40,787 nucleotides of DNA, from assembly GCA_021827645.1 (NCBI GenBank), contig JAKAVA010000097.1, positions 1-40,787 on the forward strand. Reading direction: 5' to 3'. How positions within the stretch are numbered: the first letter of the stretch is position 1; the number at the start of each line of letters is the position of its first letter. The notes under the pieces were generated by a model. The model ran no database searches, was not told the DNA's origin, and worked only from the letters and a program-made list of their open reading frames with translations. Shown in pieces: positions 1-8,258 of this stretch. The translations under genes were made by a program, and so were the position numbers. This DNA is from Planctomycetota bacterium (lineage in GTDB: Bacteria; Planctomycetota; Phycisphaerae; WQYP01).

Positions 1-379
1 GGAATAGCCACTCACCTCATGCGCCAGCATGAACGTGCTTGCTCAACTTTCTTCTGTTCAACTTTCACCTCTCTGGCGGCCCGGCCGCCCGTCCCCTGCG
101 GTTAATTCGGTTTCTCCCTCTCTGCGGTTTGTTCCAGTTTACACGACGGTGGCAACCGGCGGATTAAATCCATCGGCTAACATTTGCGATGATCGCATCC
201 GGTGGCTGTTCGCCGTTCAGATCGGCGCGGGGTAAGATGTGTAGCAGTGGATGGGCACATTTGCACTCCCAGCTGGTCCCTGAAAAATCACCGTGCCCGA
301 AAAATCGGGATTTTGCACTTGATCCTGCGGTTTGATTTGGATACGCTAGCTTAGAGAAAAGTGTTTCGGAGCGTATGTT
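1..379. other. Left-edge non-coding stretch
   Basis: I see no convincing gene here. One short open frame (29-235) lacks a ribosome binding site and family-like sequence. The only functional element I can support is the GGAG at 368-371, eight bases before the ATG of the next gene. A weak promoter-like pair (TTGATC at 319, TACGCT at 342, 17-base spacer) is present but poor in its -10 element. Confidence 0.5.
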
Positions 380-1123
380 ATGAGTATCCGTAAAGCTTTA
401 TCAGCCGCTGCGGTTTGTCTCTCCATCGCGTTATTTATCCCGCATACACGGGCGGCAGTTAACACTCGCGCGCTCATGGATCAGATTTTGCCGCAGACCA
501 CCATGAATGATCTGCCTCTCAATGATGCAATTACGTATCTCCGCAGCGTTACCGGAGCCAATATTTTCGTTAATTGGAATGTTCTGCAGAATGCGGGCAT
601 TTCCAAGCTGACCCCCGTCAGCCTCACGCTGCAGGATGTTTCGGCCCGTAAAACACTCTCGCTGATTCTGGAAGAGGTTTCGCCGCAGACGCCCCTGATT
701 TATTACGTCCACGACAATGTTCTCATGATCACAACGCGAAGCGATGCCAATCGGCGGATGGTCACCCGGGTTTATCCCGTCGGCGATCTGGTCATGACGG
801 TGCCGAATTTCACCAACGCCCCGCAATTCAATCTTTCCAGCGCCACGCAAAACAGTACTTCCCAGGTAAGCAGTCAGGGAGGGGGCGGCATTGGAAACAT
901 CGGCGGCGGCGGCAGCATCTTCCAGCAGAATTCGCAACTCAATGCCGGCACCAAGACCACCACCGATCGCGCCAAGGAACTGGTAAGCCTCATTGAATCA
1001 ACCATTGAACCGAGTATCTGGACGAAGAACGGCGGTCGTGCCACGATCATCTATTTTGATCGTGAGTTGGTCGTCAGTGCCCCGGTCTATGTTCAGCGTA
1101 TGATCAGTTCAACCGGCCACTGA
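380..1123 (+). CDS. Secreted STN-like (secretin N-terminal-like) protein
   Basis: This 247-residue exported protein has a Sec signal peptide (SIRKALSAAAVCLSIALF, cleavage near residue 25). Residues about 40-115 fit the STN/secretin N0 pattern: a 'LPLNDAITYLRSVTGANIFVNW' type helix-strand, then 'VSLTLQDVSARKTLSLILEE', then a strand ending 'VLMITTR'. A Gly/Ser/Gln-rich linker (about 150-190) follows, then a C-terminal segment (SLIESTIEPSIWTKNGG, IIYFDRELVVSAP) shared with the next gene. There is no secretin barrel, so it is not a GspD. STN domains normally mediate periplasmic protein contacts, and this one may be an adaptor; that is inference. Start: GGAG eight bases upstream of the ATG. The exact role is unknown. 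Confidence 0.8.
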   Translation: MSIRKALSAAAVCLSIALFIPHTRAAVNTRALMDQILPQTTMNDLPLNDAITYLRSVTGANIFVNWNVLQNAGISKLTPVSLTLQDVSARKTLSLILEEVSPQTPLIYYVHDNVLMITTRSDANRRMVTRVYPVGDLVMTVPNFTNAPQFNLSSATQNSTSQVSSQGGGGIGNIGGGGSIFQQNSQLNAGTKTTTDRAKELVSLIESTIEPSIWTKNGGRATIIYFDRELVVSAPVYVQRMISSTGH

Positions 1124-1235
1124 GACCGGATAATCGCCGGGTTTATTTTGCGGTACTTCAATCTGCCTTTTCCGGTGCTTGGGGCGATATGCTTGAGTGG
1201 TCATCAGAGGTTCTGCGTGAATTGAGGCGCGACGC

Positions 1236-2060
1236 ATGACACGACAGCGGGGATGCTTCGTGGAGCGAAGATTACGTATCGGCTGGCTCAGTGCGGCCGT
1301 ATTGACTTATCTCGCTCTCGGGGTAGCTGCAATGGCTAAACCCACGACATCAACAACAACGAACAAATCCAAAACCGGGAATAACTTCAAATTTCCAAAA
1401 GACCCCAACTTCCGGCCAGCTCAGATTGGGCGGGTTATTTTCGTATTGAATGATCCAAAACTCGTCGCGGTGAGTATGCCGAAGTTGACGATCAAGCACC
1501 TGACCCTTGAGCAGGTGTTTCGCAAATTCCGCAAACTCTCCGGACAGAATATGGTGAACAACTGGGCCGCCGTCAAAGGATGCGGGACGAACCTGAAGAA
1601 AAAGCTGTCGTTCACCTTGGCGGCTCAGAGCCTGCGATTGGACATGGCCGTGGCATTAAAACGTTTTGCCCACAGCCACCGTTTTGTGGTCACCGCTGAC
1701 CAGAATGTGATTTTCCTGACGACTCAGAAGCAGGATGATCAGCATCTGATTTTCAGAAGTTACTATCTGCCGAATCTGGTCGCTAACCTGCCTCGGATTA
1801 TCCGTGGAGGAAGGGATTTGCAGCATCTGACAGGCGACCCGAAAAAGTCCAAAAAGGTTCCCCTCGGCACCAATATCGTTCAACTCATTTCTTCCACGGT
1901 CATGCCGTATGTATGGCTGAATCACGGCGGCAAAGCCACGATAACCGAGGTGAACAACCAGGTGATCGTTATTGCGCCGCCGTGCGTGCAGGCCATCCTC
2001 AAAGGGCCGAGGCACTTTAACCCCAACGCCGCCCCCCGATATCTGCTTTATTCCTTCTGA
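1236..2060 (+). CDS. Secreted STN-like protein, paralogue of the preceding gene
   Basis: This 274-residue protein has an N-terminal hydrophobic export segment (IGWLSAAVLTYLALGVAAMA). It shows the same plan as the gene at 380-1123: an STN-like region (LTLEQVFRKFRKLSGQN, LSFTLAAQSLRLDMAVAL, NVIFLTTQ) and a shared C-terminal block (VQLISSTVMPYVWLNHGG, VNNQVIVIAPP). It has a more basic linker and lacks the Gly-rich insert. The two genes lie 112 bases apart in the same direction and look like a tandem duplication. The ATG at 1236 follows GAGG; a GTG at 1260 is a possible alternative start. Its 3' end overlaps the convergent gene by 13 bases (2048-2060). Function is unknown. Confidence 0.75.
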   Translation: MTRQRGCFVERRLRIGWLSAAVLTYLALGVAAMAKPTTSTTTNKSKTGNNFKFPKDPNFRPAQIGRVIFVLNDPKLVAVSMPKLTIKHLTLEQVFRKFRKLSGQNMVNNWAAVKGCGTNLKKKLSFTLAAQSLRLDMAVALKRFAHSHRFVVTADQNVIFLTTQKQDDQHLIFRSYYLPNLVANLPRIIRGGRDLQHLTGDPKKSKKVPLGTNIVQLISSTVMPYVWLNHGGKATITEVNNQVIVIAPPCVQAILKGPRHFNPNAAPRYLLYSF

Positions 2061-2590
2061 ATCGCCTTTTCAGAGAGTTTCAGCACGTCTTCATCGCGAC
2101 TGAAGGTCATCAGTTCTGAATAGCGGCCCCAATTGACCAGTGCATCAAACTGTGGCTTCGGGCGCTCCGTCGGCATGGCACGGGTTAATTCTTCGATGAC
2201 TTCCGGCCGGGTCGCCTGATGATTTTCTCTTCCGGCCAGGAATCGGATCATATGGGCAATGAGCGGCAATTTGCCCACCTGCTGAGAAATGATCTTCTTT
2301 TTCTCATTAACCGGAAGTTCGATCACCTGCTTGCCAAGCGGCAGCAGGACCAGATCACCTCCGGGCGTTTCCACAAAATCCAGAATCTCGGCGGCTTTGA
2401 TGATAATAATTAATTCTCCGAAACTGTCCCGCAACTCGCGGGCCAATTTGTAGATATCCTCGCGACCGCCATGATCATCGAGAACTTCCAGCAGCCCGAG
2501 CACCTTGCTGAGCCCTGTTGGAGGGAGCGGGGCTACAAATGATTCCGACTCGTGAGTCATATTCGCTGGATTGTTGCCATCTTCCGTCAT
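2048..2590 (-). CDS. AAA-associated domain protein, split from an ABC ATPase
   Basis: This 180-residue soluble protein resembles the AAA-associated domain (PF09821 type) usually fused to the C-terminus of NitT/TauT-family ATPases. Supporting segments are 'LSKVLGLLEVLDDHGGREDIYKLA', 'AAEILDFVETPGGDLVLLPLG' and 'LTRAMPTERPKPQFDALVNWGRYSELM', typical of its winged-helix-like fold. Here it is a separate gene 26 bases after the ATPase stop. I chose the ATG at 2590 because AGGAG lies six bases before it. An upstream ATG at 2623 would overlap the ATPase stop (ATGCTGA) but has no good ribosome site. It probably regulates or completes the transporter ATPase. Confidence 0.78.
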   Translation of the reverse strand: MTEDGNNPANMTHESESFVAPLPPTGLSKVLGLLEVLDDHGGREDIYKLARELRDSFGELIIIIKAAEILDFVETPGGDLVLLPLGKQVIELPVNEKKKIISQQVGKLPLIAHMIRFLAGRENHQATRPEVIEELTRAMPTERPKPQFDALVNWGRYSELMTFSRDEDVLKLSEKAIQKE

Positions 2591-2616
2591 ACGCTGCTCC
2601 TGCATTTTCAAACCTG

Positions 2617-3369
2617 TCAGCATTCCGCCATCAGGGAAAAAATCGAATCCACATAACGGGTAAAACCGTCCGAATTTTTATTCCGCGGACGCGGGATGGC
2701 AATATCGATATCCGCCACAATCCGCCCCGGCCGCCCGGCAATGAGGACCACCCGATCGGCGAGTTCCACCGCCTCTTCAATATTATGCGTCACCATCACC
2801 ACCGTGCTCACGGCAAGGTTCGGATCGGCCCAGATATCCAGCAATTCCTCCCGCAGATTGATACTCGTGAGAGGGTCGAGCGCACTGAAAGGCTCGTCCA
2901 TGAGCAGCAGTTCCGGTTCGATCGCCAGAGCGCGAGCCAGGCCCACCCGCTGCTTCATCCCGCCGGAGAGTTCCCGCGGATAAGCGTTTTCAAAGCCGTC
3001 GAGTCCTACTTTGTCAATATACAGATCAGCCTTCTTTTTCGCATCGACCGGAAGCACATTACGGGCCTCAAGTCCGAGCATAATATTCTGTCGCACCGTA
3101 AGCCAGGGGAGAAGCGCAAAATTCTGAAACACCATGGCACACTGCAGATTGATCCCCGTCATCGGCCGATCCTTGAAGTAGACGCTGCCCGAACTCGGAG
3201 GCATCAGGCCGTTGATAAGCCGTAGCGTGGTCGATTTGCCAGAACCCGACGGCCCGACGACGCACACAAATTCATTGGATTTAATATCCATGGAAATATC
3301 CGCCAGCACCGTAGCGGGCGGCCCGTCGGTCTGGTATATCTTCGATACATGATCAAGTTTCAAGAGCAT
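2617..3369 (-). CDS. ABC transporter ATP-binding protein, NitT/TauT (nitrate/sulfonate) type
   Basis: This 250-residue ABC ATPase is complete. Walker A GPSGSGKST is at 39-47, the Q-loop Gln at 82 (FQNFALLPWLTV), the signature LSGGMKQR at 134-141, Walker B LLLMDEP at 154-160, the D-loop SALD, and the switch His at 195. 'FALLPWLTV' and 'RPGRIVADIDIAIPRPR' are typical of nitrate/sulfonate/taurine importers (SsuB/TauB/NrtD). It would power uptake through the permease encoded 42 bases upstream. The substrate cannot be told from the sequence. No substrate-binding protein gene lies nearby. Confidence 0.9.
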   Translation of the reverse strand: MLLKLDHVSKIYQTDGPPATVLADISMDIKSNEFVCVVGPSGSGKSTTLRLINGLMPPSSGSVYFKDRPMTGINLQCAMVFQNFALLPWLTVRQNIMLGLEARNVLPVDAKKKADLYIDKVGLDGFENAYPRELSGGMKQRVGLARALAIEPELLLMDEPFSALDPLTSINLREELLDIWADPNLAVSTVVMVTHNIEEAVELADRVVLIAGRPGRIVADIDIAIPRPRNKNSDGFTRYVDSIFSLMAEC

Positions 3370-3411
3370 ATCGAAAGCTTCTGCCTTATATCCGGTGAAC
3401 CATCATATCGG

Positions 3412-5202
3412 CTAGTAATCAATCCGGAATCGATCTGACGCCCAGGACTGCAGCCGACGCCACACCAGCCGATTGACAACCACAATAAAAATCATCAGGG
3501 CCCCGACGCCGAGCAGCAGAAGTGCCCCCTGCTGCTGACTGGTGAGCGGACCGGAATATCGCCCGGGCGATGCCGACCCCGACGCCACATTCAGCAGCCA
3601 GCCGATCCCCATCACGTTGTATTGGTGCCCCGCGTATTGAATGGCTTCACTGAAAATGAGCGTATTCCAGCCACCGCCGAAGGCCGTTACTGTGCCGGTG
3701 AGCAGCGACGGCATGATGACAGGCAGCAGTAGGTACCGGAATTTTTTCCAGCGGGACATGCCCATCGCATCACACGCCTCGATCAGATCGCCGGGTACGC
3801 GACTGAGTCCGCCAAGCATATTAAAGAGCACATACCACTGCACACCGTTCATGAGGAGTATTTCGCCGGCAATTTCCACCCCCCAGAAATGGCCAAGGTT
3901 CAGATGAATGACGAAGATATTAATCACCAGAAAGGTCAGCGAGATGGCGGGCAGACTGGCGAGAATCTGTGAGATGGATGAAAGCCCGCGCAGCAGCCGC
4001 GGTTTGCGATACGCCCAGAGCACCAGCGGCACGGTCCACGCCAGCGAAAGCAGGTACGCCAGCATGATGCGGACAAACGATTCGCCGATGGCCAGGGGAA
4101 TAAAGCGGGCCAGCGGCGGATAGTGCCCTTGGATGGTATGGATGCCATAATATATTCCACCAGCGGTGACGGCGGCGGCGGAGAGCCAGAATGCGACACG
4201 GATGGCCGTAAACCAGATTTTGGCCGCTCGACCGGGTGATTCGCGTCGCGGCAGGATCGCCCTGAGCGACGAACCACGCACGCGTGAAAAGACGGCATTG
4301 GCCATCCGGTTGAGCGAAACCACCAGCACGCGGGAGAGGAACCGCGGGAACCGCCCCTGCTGATACCATCTCAGCAGAGCTGAATCCCGCGACATCGTTG
4401 AAACGGTCATTTCATAACGAAAACGCTGCGCCCAGACGCCAAGCGGGCGCCAGATGAAAATCTCAATGCCCACCACCACCAGCAGCAGAGCCACAACTCC
4501 GATGAGTCCCATGACGAAGGGGTTTTGTGAATTGTTGGCGTTGGCGATAAAGCTTCCCAACCCGGGAAGCGAGACATTCTTATTTCCGACTGTCAATATC
4601 TCGCACGCCGTCAGGGCAAACCAGCCCGCCGTCCAACTCACGATGCTGTTATAAAGCAGCCCCGGAATACAACTCGGGATGGTGATGGTGAGCAATCGCT
4701 GGGAACCGCGGATTCCCAGGGCTTCAGCACATTCGTGAATATCGCGGGGTATTGCCTGAAGGCTTTCATAAACGGAAAATGCCATGTTCCAGGCCTGACT
4801 GGTAAAGACGAGAATAATGGCCGCGACATTGAGCCCGAATCCTCCGCCACCCATGAGGCTGATCGCAACGGCCAGGGCCGCGGGAAAAAAAGTAACAATC
4901 GGGACGGACTGGAGGATATCGAGTATGGGAATAATAAATCGGGCGGATTTGGGACGGCTTGCGGCATAAATGCCCACCGACAATGCAAACGCCAGTGACA
5001 GGATGTACGCCGACACCATTCGCATGACGGACCATGCCGCATCCACCGGCAGTTGCCAGATGACGCTGCTGACGCGGGAATAGTGGCGTCCCGGATGATG
5101 CAGCACGCCAGCGAGAAAGGCGGTGGCGAGCAACAGCAGCAGCAACCCCACCCAATATCCGGCTGAATTGCGCTGCGTGTCTTTGGTTAATTCCGCCGCC
5201 AT
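3412..5202 (-). CDS. ABC transporter permease with two fused transmembrane domains
   Basis: This protein of about 596 residues has two consecutive binding-protein-dependent permease domains. Each half has about six TM segments and one EAA coupling loop: 'EALGIRGSQRLLTITIPSCI' in the first half and 'DAMGMSRWKKFRYLLLPVIM' in the second. The fusion gives a complete channel in one chain, so one copy would pair with two ATPases. It is the first gene of a minus-strand operon with the ATPase and the AAA-associated protein. The start is either the ATG at 5202 or the GTG at 5205, and neither has a strong ribosome site. Family knowledge suggests a small anion or organic sulfonate substrate, but this is only inference. 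Confidence 0.88.
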   Translation of the reverse strand: MAAELTKDTQRNSAGYWVGLLLLLLATAFLAGVLHHPGRHYSRVSSVIWQLPVDAAWSVMRMVSAYILSLAFALSVGIYAASRPKSARFIIPILDILQSVPIVTFFPAALAVAISLMGGGGFGLNVAAIILVFTSQAWNMAFSVYESLQAIPRDIHECAEALGIRGSQRLLTITIPSCIPGLLYNSIVSWTAGWFALTACEILTVGNKNVSLPGLGSFIANANNSQNPFVMGLIGVVALLLVVVGIEIFIWRPLGVWAQRFRYEMTVSTMSRDSALLRWYQQGRFPRFLSRVLVVSLNRMANAVFSRVRGSSLRAILPRRESPGRAAKIWFTAIRVAFWLSAAAVTAGGIYYGIHTIQGHYPPLARFIPLAIGESFVRIMLAYLLSLAWTVPLVLWAYRKPRLLRGLSSISQILASLPAISLTFLVINIFVIHLNLGHFWGVEIAGEILLMNGVQWYVLFNMLGGLSRVPGDLIEACDAMGMSRWKKFRYLLLPVIMPSLLTGTVTAFGGGWNTLIFSEAIQYAGHQYNVMGIGWLLNVASGSASPGRYSGPLTSQQQGALLLLGVGALMIFIVVVNRLVWRRLQSWASDRFRIDY

Positions 5203-5414
5203 CACCGCTGTCCATCACGCCCGTATTCCTTCGGCCACTGCTGCGGCCGCATTCCGGCGGCGATTATACGCGCCGTTGCAGGGGCGTCACCACGATTTAT
5301 GAACGGAATGTGAAGATGGACGGGCGAGTGCCTGGATCGTCAGCGGATTGTGCCCGGCAGGTCGCGGTGAGGACGTATCGCGGCATGGTAACACCATCGA
5401 TGGAATGTGGCGAT

Positions 5415-5450
5415 GAAAAAAATGCACCCCGGTTTTCGCGCCGGGGTGCA
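5415..5450 (-). terminator. Rho-independent terminator of the PEP-CTERM gene
   Basis: There is a perfect 10-bp inverted repeat, TGCACCCCGG at 5423-5432 and CCGGGGTGCA at 5441-5450, with an 8-base loop. On the minus strand it is followed by six or more T residues (AAAAAAA at 5416-5422 on the plus strand). It lies 39 bases past the stop of the minus-strand gene at 5489. Confidence 0.92.
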
Positions 5451-5488
5451 TGAACTTCGTCAGCCGCTCAAGTCATTATGGGGTTATA

Positions 5489-6151
5489 TTACGAACAGCG
5501 GATAGCGCGGCGACGCAGCACTAAAAAGCCCAAGGCGCCGACACCGAGCAGCCCGAGCGTTGCTGGTTCTGGCGTAGCGGCCGGCACCAGACTTGCTTCT
5601 CCGATGTATGCCTGCGCGGTTGAACCGGTGACCGCGCCGGTAATGGCATTGAATGAAACGTAGATAGCCGATGCACCGGTTGGCGCCGTGATGTCTTCGG
5701 TTGAGAGCTGGTAACCCGCCGCAGTACCGAAGCCTGTCGTGGTTGTGGGCAGGGAATAAAAAGTGGGGTTGCCGATTACGCCGGCAGTTGAGTTCAGGAA
5801 CTCGAACTGAGCCTGCCCCACGGCACCGACGCCGCCCTTAAATTGCGATTCGAAACTGAACGTGTATTGCGTGCCCGGGGTGACACTGCCAAAAGCGGTC
5901 TGCTGAAACACATTGGCATTATTCGCCTGCGCCGTGTTGTTAAGGTAAGCATCGTGAGAGCCGGTAAAGGGATTGCTGTTGTCCCAGGTCGCGCCGCCGC
6001 CGTATTGCCAATCATTAGGCGTGACGGGTACCGTGGGGCCGGTTGCAAACGTGCCGTTATTGATGATGTTGTTGGCCTGAACCGACGATACCATCAATCC
6101 GACGACCACGGGGGCAACCAAGCTGAGAGAGATGAGTGATTTGGAAAACAT
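5489..6151 (-). CDS. PEP-CTERM sorted exported protein
   Basis: This 220-residue secreted protein has a signal peptide (MFSKSLISLSLVAPVVVGLM, cleavage after VQA near residue 26). Its beta-rich body starts 'NNIINNGTF' and contains 'YLNNTAQANNANVFQQTA' and 'YTFSFESQFKGG', resembling carbohydrate-binding-like sandwich folds (DUF642-like). The C-terminus is a canonical PEP-CTERM tail: TPEPATLGLL, a hydrophobic stretch, then LRRRA. The tail targets proteins to an exosortase-type sorting system; no exosortase gene is in the window. Start: the ATG at 6151 has AGGAG nine bases upstream. A longer in-frame reading to 6262 has no ribosome site and would bury the signal peptide. It appears monocistronic, with its own terminator. 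Confidence 0.88.
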   Translation of the reverse strand: MFSKSLISLSLVAPVVVGLMVSSVQANNIINNGTFATGPTVPVTPNDWQYGGGATWDNSNPFTGSHDAYLNNTAQANNANVFQQTAFGSVTPGTQYTFSFESQFKGGVGAVGQAQFEFLNSTAGVIGNPTFYSLPTTTTGFGTAAGYQLSTEDITAPTGASAIYVSFNAITGAVTGSTAQAYIGEASLVPAATPEPATLGLLGVGALGFLVLRRRAIRCS

Positions 6152-6408
6152 GAGCAGAACTCCTATAACACAGGAACCTTTTCGATGCGGTGCTTGTTGC
6201 GGCGCTCGCCGCTTTTTCATATCAAGCCGCTTCGAACGATTGCGGAGATCAATTGCTCTCACTCATCAATCCATCTGTCGTACGACGGACTTAACCTGTT
6301 CCAGCCTTGCGTCGGATTTTCCCAACGGATCATCCCTTCAGGCGTCACGCCGCTTCTTGCACTCTTGTTCTCCTGTCAAAATACCCCCGACTGCTTTGCA
6401 ACAGTCTC

Positions 6409-6421
6409 TGGAACTGTTCCA
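6409..6421. promoter_or_regulatory. 13-bp perfect dyad, candidate operator
   Basis: TGGAACTGTTCCA has perfect 6-bp arms around a single central base. It sits across the predicted transcription start of the minus-strand PEP-CTERM gene, just downstream of the candidate -10 box. This placement fits a repressor site. The cognate regulator is unknown. Confidence 0.4.
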
Positions 6422-6422
6422 T

Positions 6423-6450
6423 AGTTTACACCACAAAATTCCAAATGCAA
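6423..6450 (-). promoter_or_regulatory. Candidate sigma70-type promoter for the PEP-CTERM gene
   Basis: Reading the minus strand, TTGCAT (plus 6445-6450) and TAAACT (plus 6423-6428) are separated by 16 bases. Each matches consensus at four of six positions. Transcription would start near 6416 and give a leader of about 265 bases. Confidence 0.4.
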
Positions 6451-6725
6451 GCAACATTTTCCATTTTCGCATATTGAAATATTGGCGTCGTAAAATTCTC
6501 CGCTCTGATCACTTCGGTGAGGGCGTAATCGGTGAAAAGCGGTACACAGTTACCACGCCGCGAGATTTTTAAATCCGTCGCGCAAGATTTCTCTTGTAAA
6601 TTCAGTCCAGCTCGGCGACTATGTTCGGCATGGATGCTATCGCGTTGGCTTAAGTCGAAGAACATCAGCTAACGCCACCCTGGTACAGTGGCGAAACGAT
6701 CCGCAAAAATAAGGATAACTCGAAA

Positions 6726-8177
6726 ATGAACCTGACTCCGATTGTGACCGACCACACCAAACCCCGGATCGGACTCTTTGGCATCGGCTTGGATGCCTAC
6801 TGGCCGCAGTTTGCCGGCCTCAAGGAACGCCTGGAGGCTAACCTCGCCGCCGTCGCCGCGCAGCTTTCGCGGCCGGATATCGAGCTGATCAATCTCGGCC
6901 TTATTGATAATCCGAAGCGGGCGATGGAGGCGGGGCACGAATTCCGCCGGGCCGATGTCGATATGATCTTCCTCTACGTTACGACCTATGCCCTTTCGGC
7001 GACGGTCTTGCCGGTGGTGCGCCGTGCCGCCGTCCCGGTGGTGATCCTGAACCTCTCGCCGGGCGCCGCCATGGATTACGCCGCATTTAACGCCATGCGT
7101 GACCGCACCTCCATGACAGGGATCTGGCTCGAATGGTGTTCCGCTTGCCCCACACCCGAAATCGCCAATGTGTTTAACCGCTGCGGAATCGCCTTTCATC
7201 AGATCACCGGCATGCTTCGCGACGATCCACACGTCAACACGCAGATTCGTCATTGGCTGGATGCGGTCAAAACGGCCCACGTGATGGCGCACAACCGCCT
7301 TGGCATCATGGGACATTATTACAGCGGCATGCTCGACATTTACGCGGACCTCACTCTTCATGCCGGCGTCTTCGGCGGACATATGGAAATGCTTGAAGTG
7401 GATGAACTCGCCGAGCTTCGGAAGCATGTATCCTCCGACGATATTGACCGGCGCGTGGCCCATTTCCGCGATGTTTTTGATGTTCAGCCCGATTGCCCGG
7501 ACGAGGAACTCCGCCGCGCCGCCCGCACCAGTATCGCTTTGGACCAGCTCATCCTCCGCCACGACCTCGGTTCGCTCTGCTATTACTACATGGGCGAGGG
7601 AAGCCCCGAGAACGAAGATGCGGTAAGTTCGATCATTCTCGGCAATTCGCTCCTGACGGCACGCGGTATCCCGGTGGCCGGTGAAATGGAAGTGGCCAAC
7701 GTGCAGGCGATGAAAATCATGGATGCTCTGGGCGCCGGAGGATCATTTACCGAATACTACGGCGTTGATTTTAATGATAATATACTTCTCATGGGTCACG
7801 ACGGACCCGGACATATCGCCATCGCAGAAGGTAAAACCAAGGTTCGCCCACTTCGCGTTTATCACGGCAAGGTGGGGCGCGGGCTTTCGGTGGAAATGTC
7901 CGTTCGGCATGGGCCGGTCACCCTTCTCTCGGTGGTGCAGGGGGGCGGCGGCCGAATCAAGTTGATCTACGCCCACGGAGAATCGGTCCCCGGTCCCATT
8001 CTCGAAATCGGCAACACCAACAGCCGCTATCGCTTTGCCACAGGTGTGAGGGAATTTATGGAGGCGTGGAACCGTCACGGTCCAGCTCATCACTGTGCTA
8101 CCGGAGTCGGACACATCGGCGATAAAATTGAAAAATTCGGTCAATTGCTCGGGATCGAAACGCACCGAATCGCGTAA
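6726..8177 (+). CDS. L-arabinose/L-fucose isomerase family protein
   Basis: This 483-residue protein belongs to the AraA/FucI-like ketol-isomerase fold. The N-terminal Rossmann-like part starts 'PRIGLFGIGLDAYWPQF'. The conserved metal ligands of AraA have plausible counterparts: Glu291 (MGEGSPE), Glu320 (GEMEVAN), His358 (LMGHDGPGH) and His455/456 (AHHCATGVGH). The last motif and the C-terminal 'EKFGQLLGIE' match the end of L-arabinose isomerases. It probably interconverts an aldose and a ketose with a divalent metal in the cytoplasm. The true sugar is uncertain, because many members of this clade in environmental bacteria are untested. Start: AAGGA ten bases upstream of the ATG. It stands alone, with no kinase or epimerase next to it. 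Confidence 0.82.
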   Translation: MNLTPIVTDHTKPRIGLFGIGLDAYWPQFAGLKERLEANLAAVAAQLSRPDIELINLGLIDNPKRAMEAGHEFRRADVDMIFLYVTTYALSATVLPVVRRAAVPVVILNLSPGAAMDYAAFNAMRDRTSMTGIWLEWCSACPTPEIANVFNRCGIAFHQITGMLRDDPHVNTQIRHWLDAVKTAHVMAHNRLGIMGHYYSGMLDIYADLTLHAGVFGGHMEMLEVDELAELRKHVSSDDIDRRVAHFRDVFDVQPDCPDEELRRAARTSIALDQLILRHDLGSLCYYYMGEGSPENEDAVSSIILGNSLLTARGIPVAGEMEVANVQAMKIMDALGAGGSFTEYYGVDFNDNILLMGHDGPGHIAIAEGKTKVRPLRVYHGKVGRGLSVEMSVRHGPVTLLSVVQGGGGRIKLIYAHGESVPGPILEIGNTNSRYRFATGVREFMEAWNRHGPAHHCATGVGHIGDKIEKFGQLLGIETHRIA

Positions 8178-8258
8178 TCCGTAGCTCTCACCTCGCCGCA
8201 GAAACGCTCCGCTCGCCCCGATTATTAAGCTTCATGATGGCACGGGAATGTGTCGCCA

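Larger units (their letters stand above)
6152..6725. other. Divergent intergenic region with long leaders
   Basis: These 574 bases separate the minus-strand PEP-CTERM gene and the plus-strand isomerase gene. They hold the candidate minus promoter and dyad at 6409-6450. AAGGA at 6711-6715 precedes the isomerase ATG by ten bases. Open frames on both strands (for example 6132-6572 plus and 6426-6665 minus) have no ribosome site or recognisable domain, and I do not call them genes. No plus-strand promoter is obvious. Confidence 0.5.

Noticed and set aside
29-235. Short plus-strand open frame at the left edge
   Set aside because: No ribosome site and no domain-like sequence.
319-347. Promoter TTGATC-17-TACGCT for the first gene
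   Set aside because: The spacing is right but the -10 matches only three of six bases, so chance is likely.
4766-5218. Overlapping open frames on both strands inside the permease gene
   Set aside because: They are side effects of the GC-rich permease sequence, without ribosome sites or TM/domain logic.
6132-6572. 146-codon plus-strand open frame
   Set aside because: It crosses the start and promoter region of the PEP-CTERM gene, has no ribosome site and a composition unlike neighbouring proteins.
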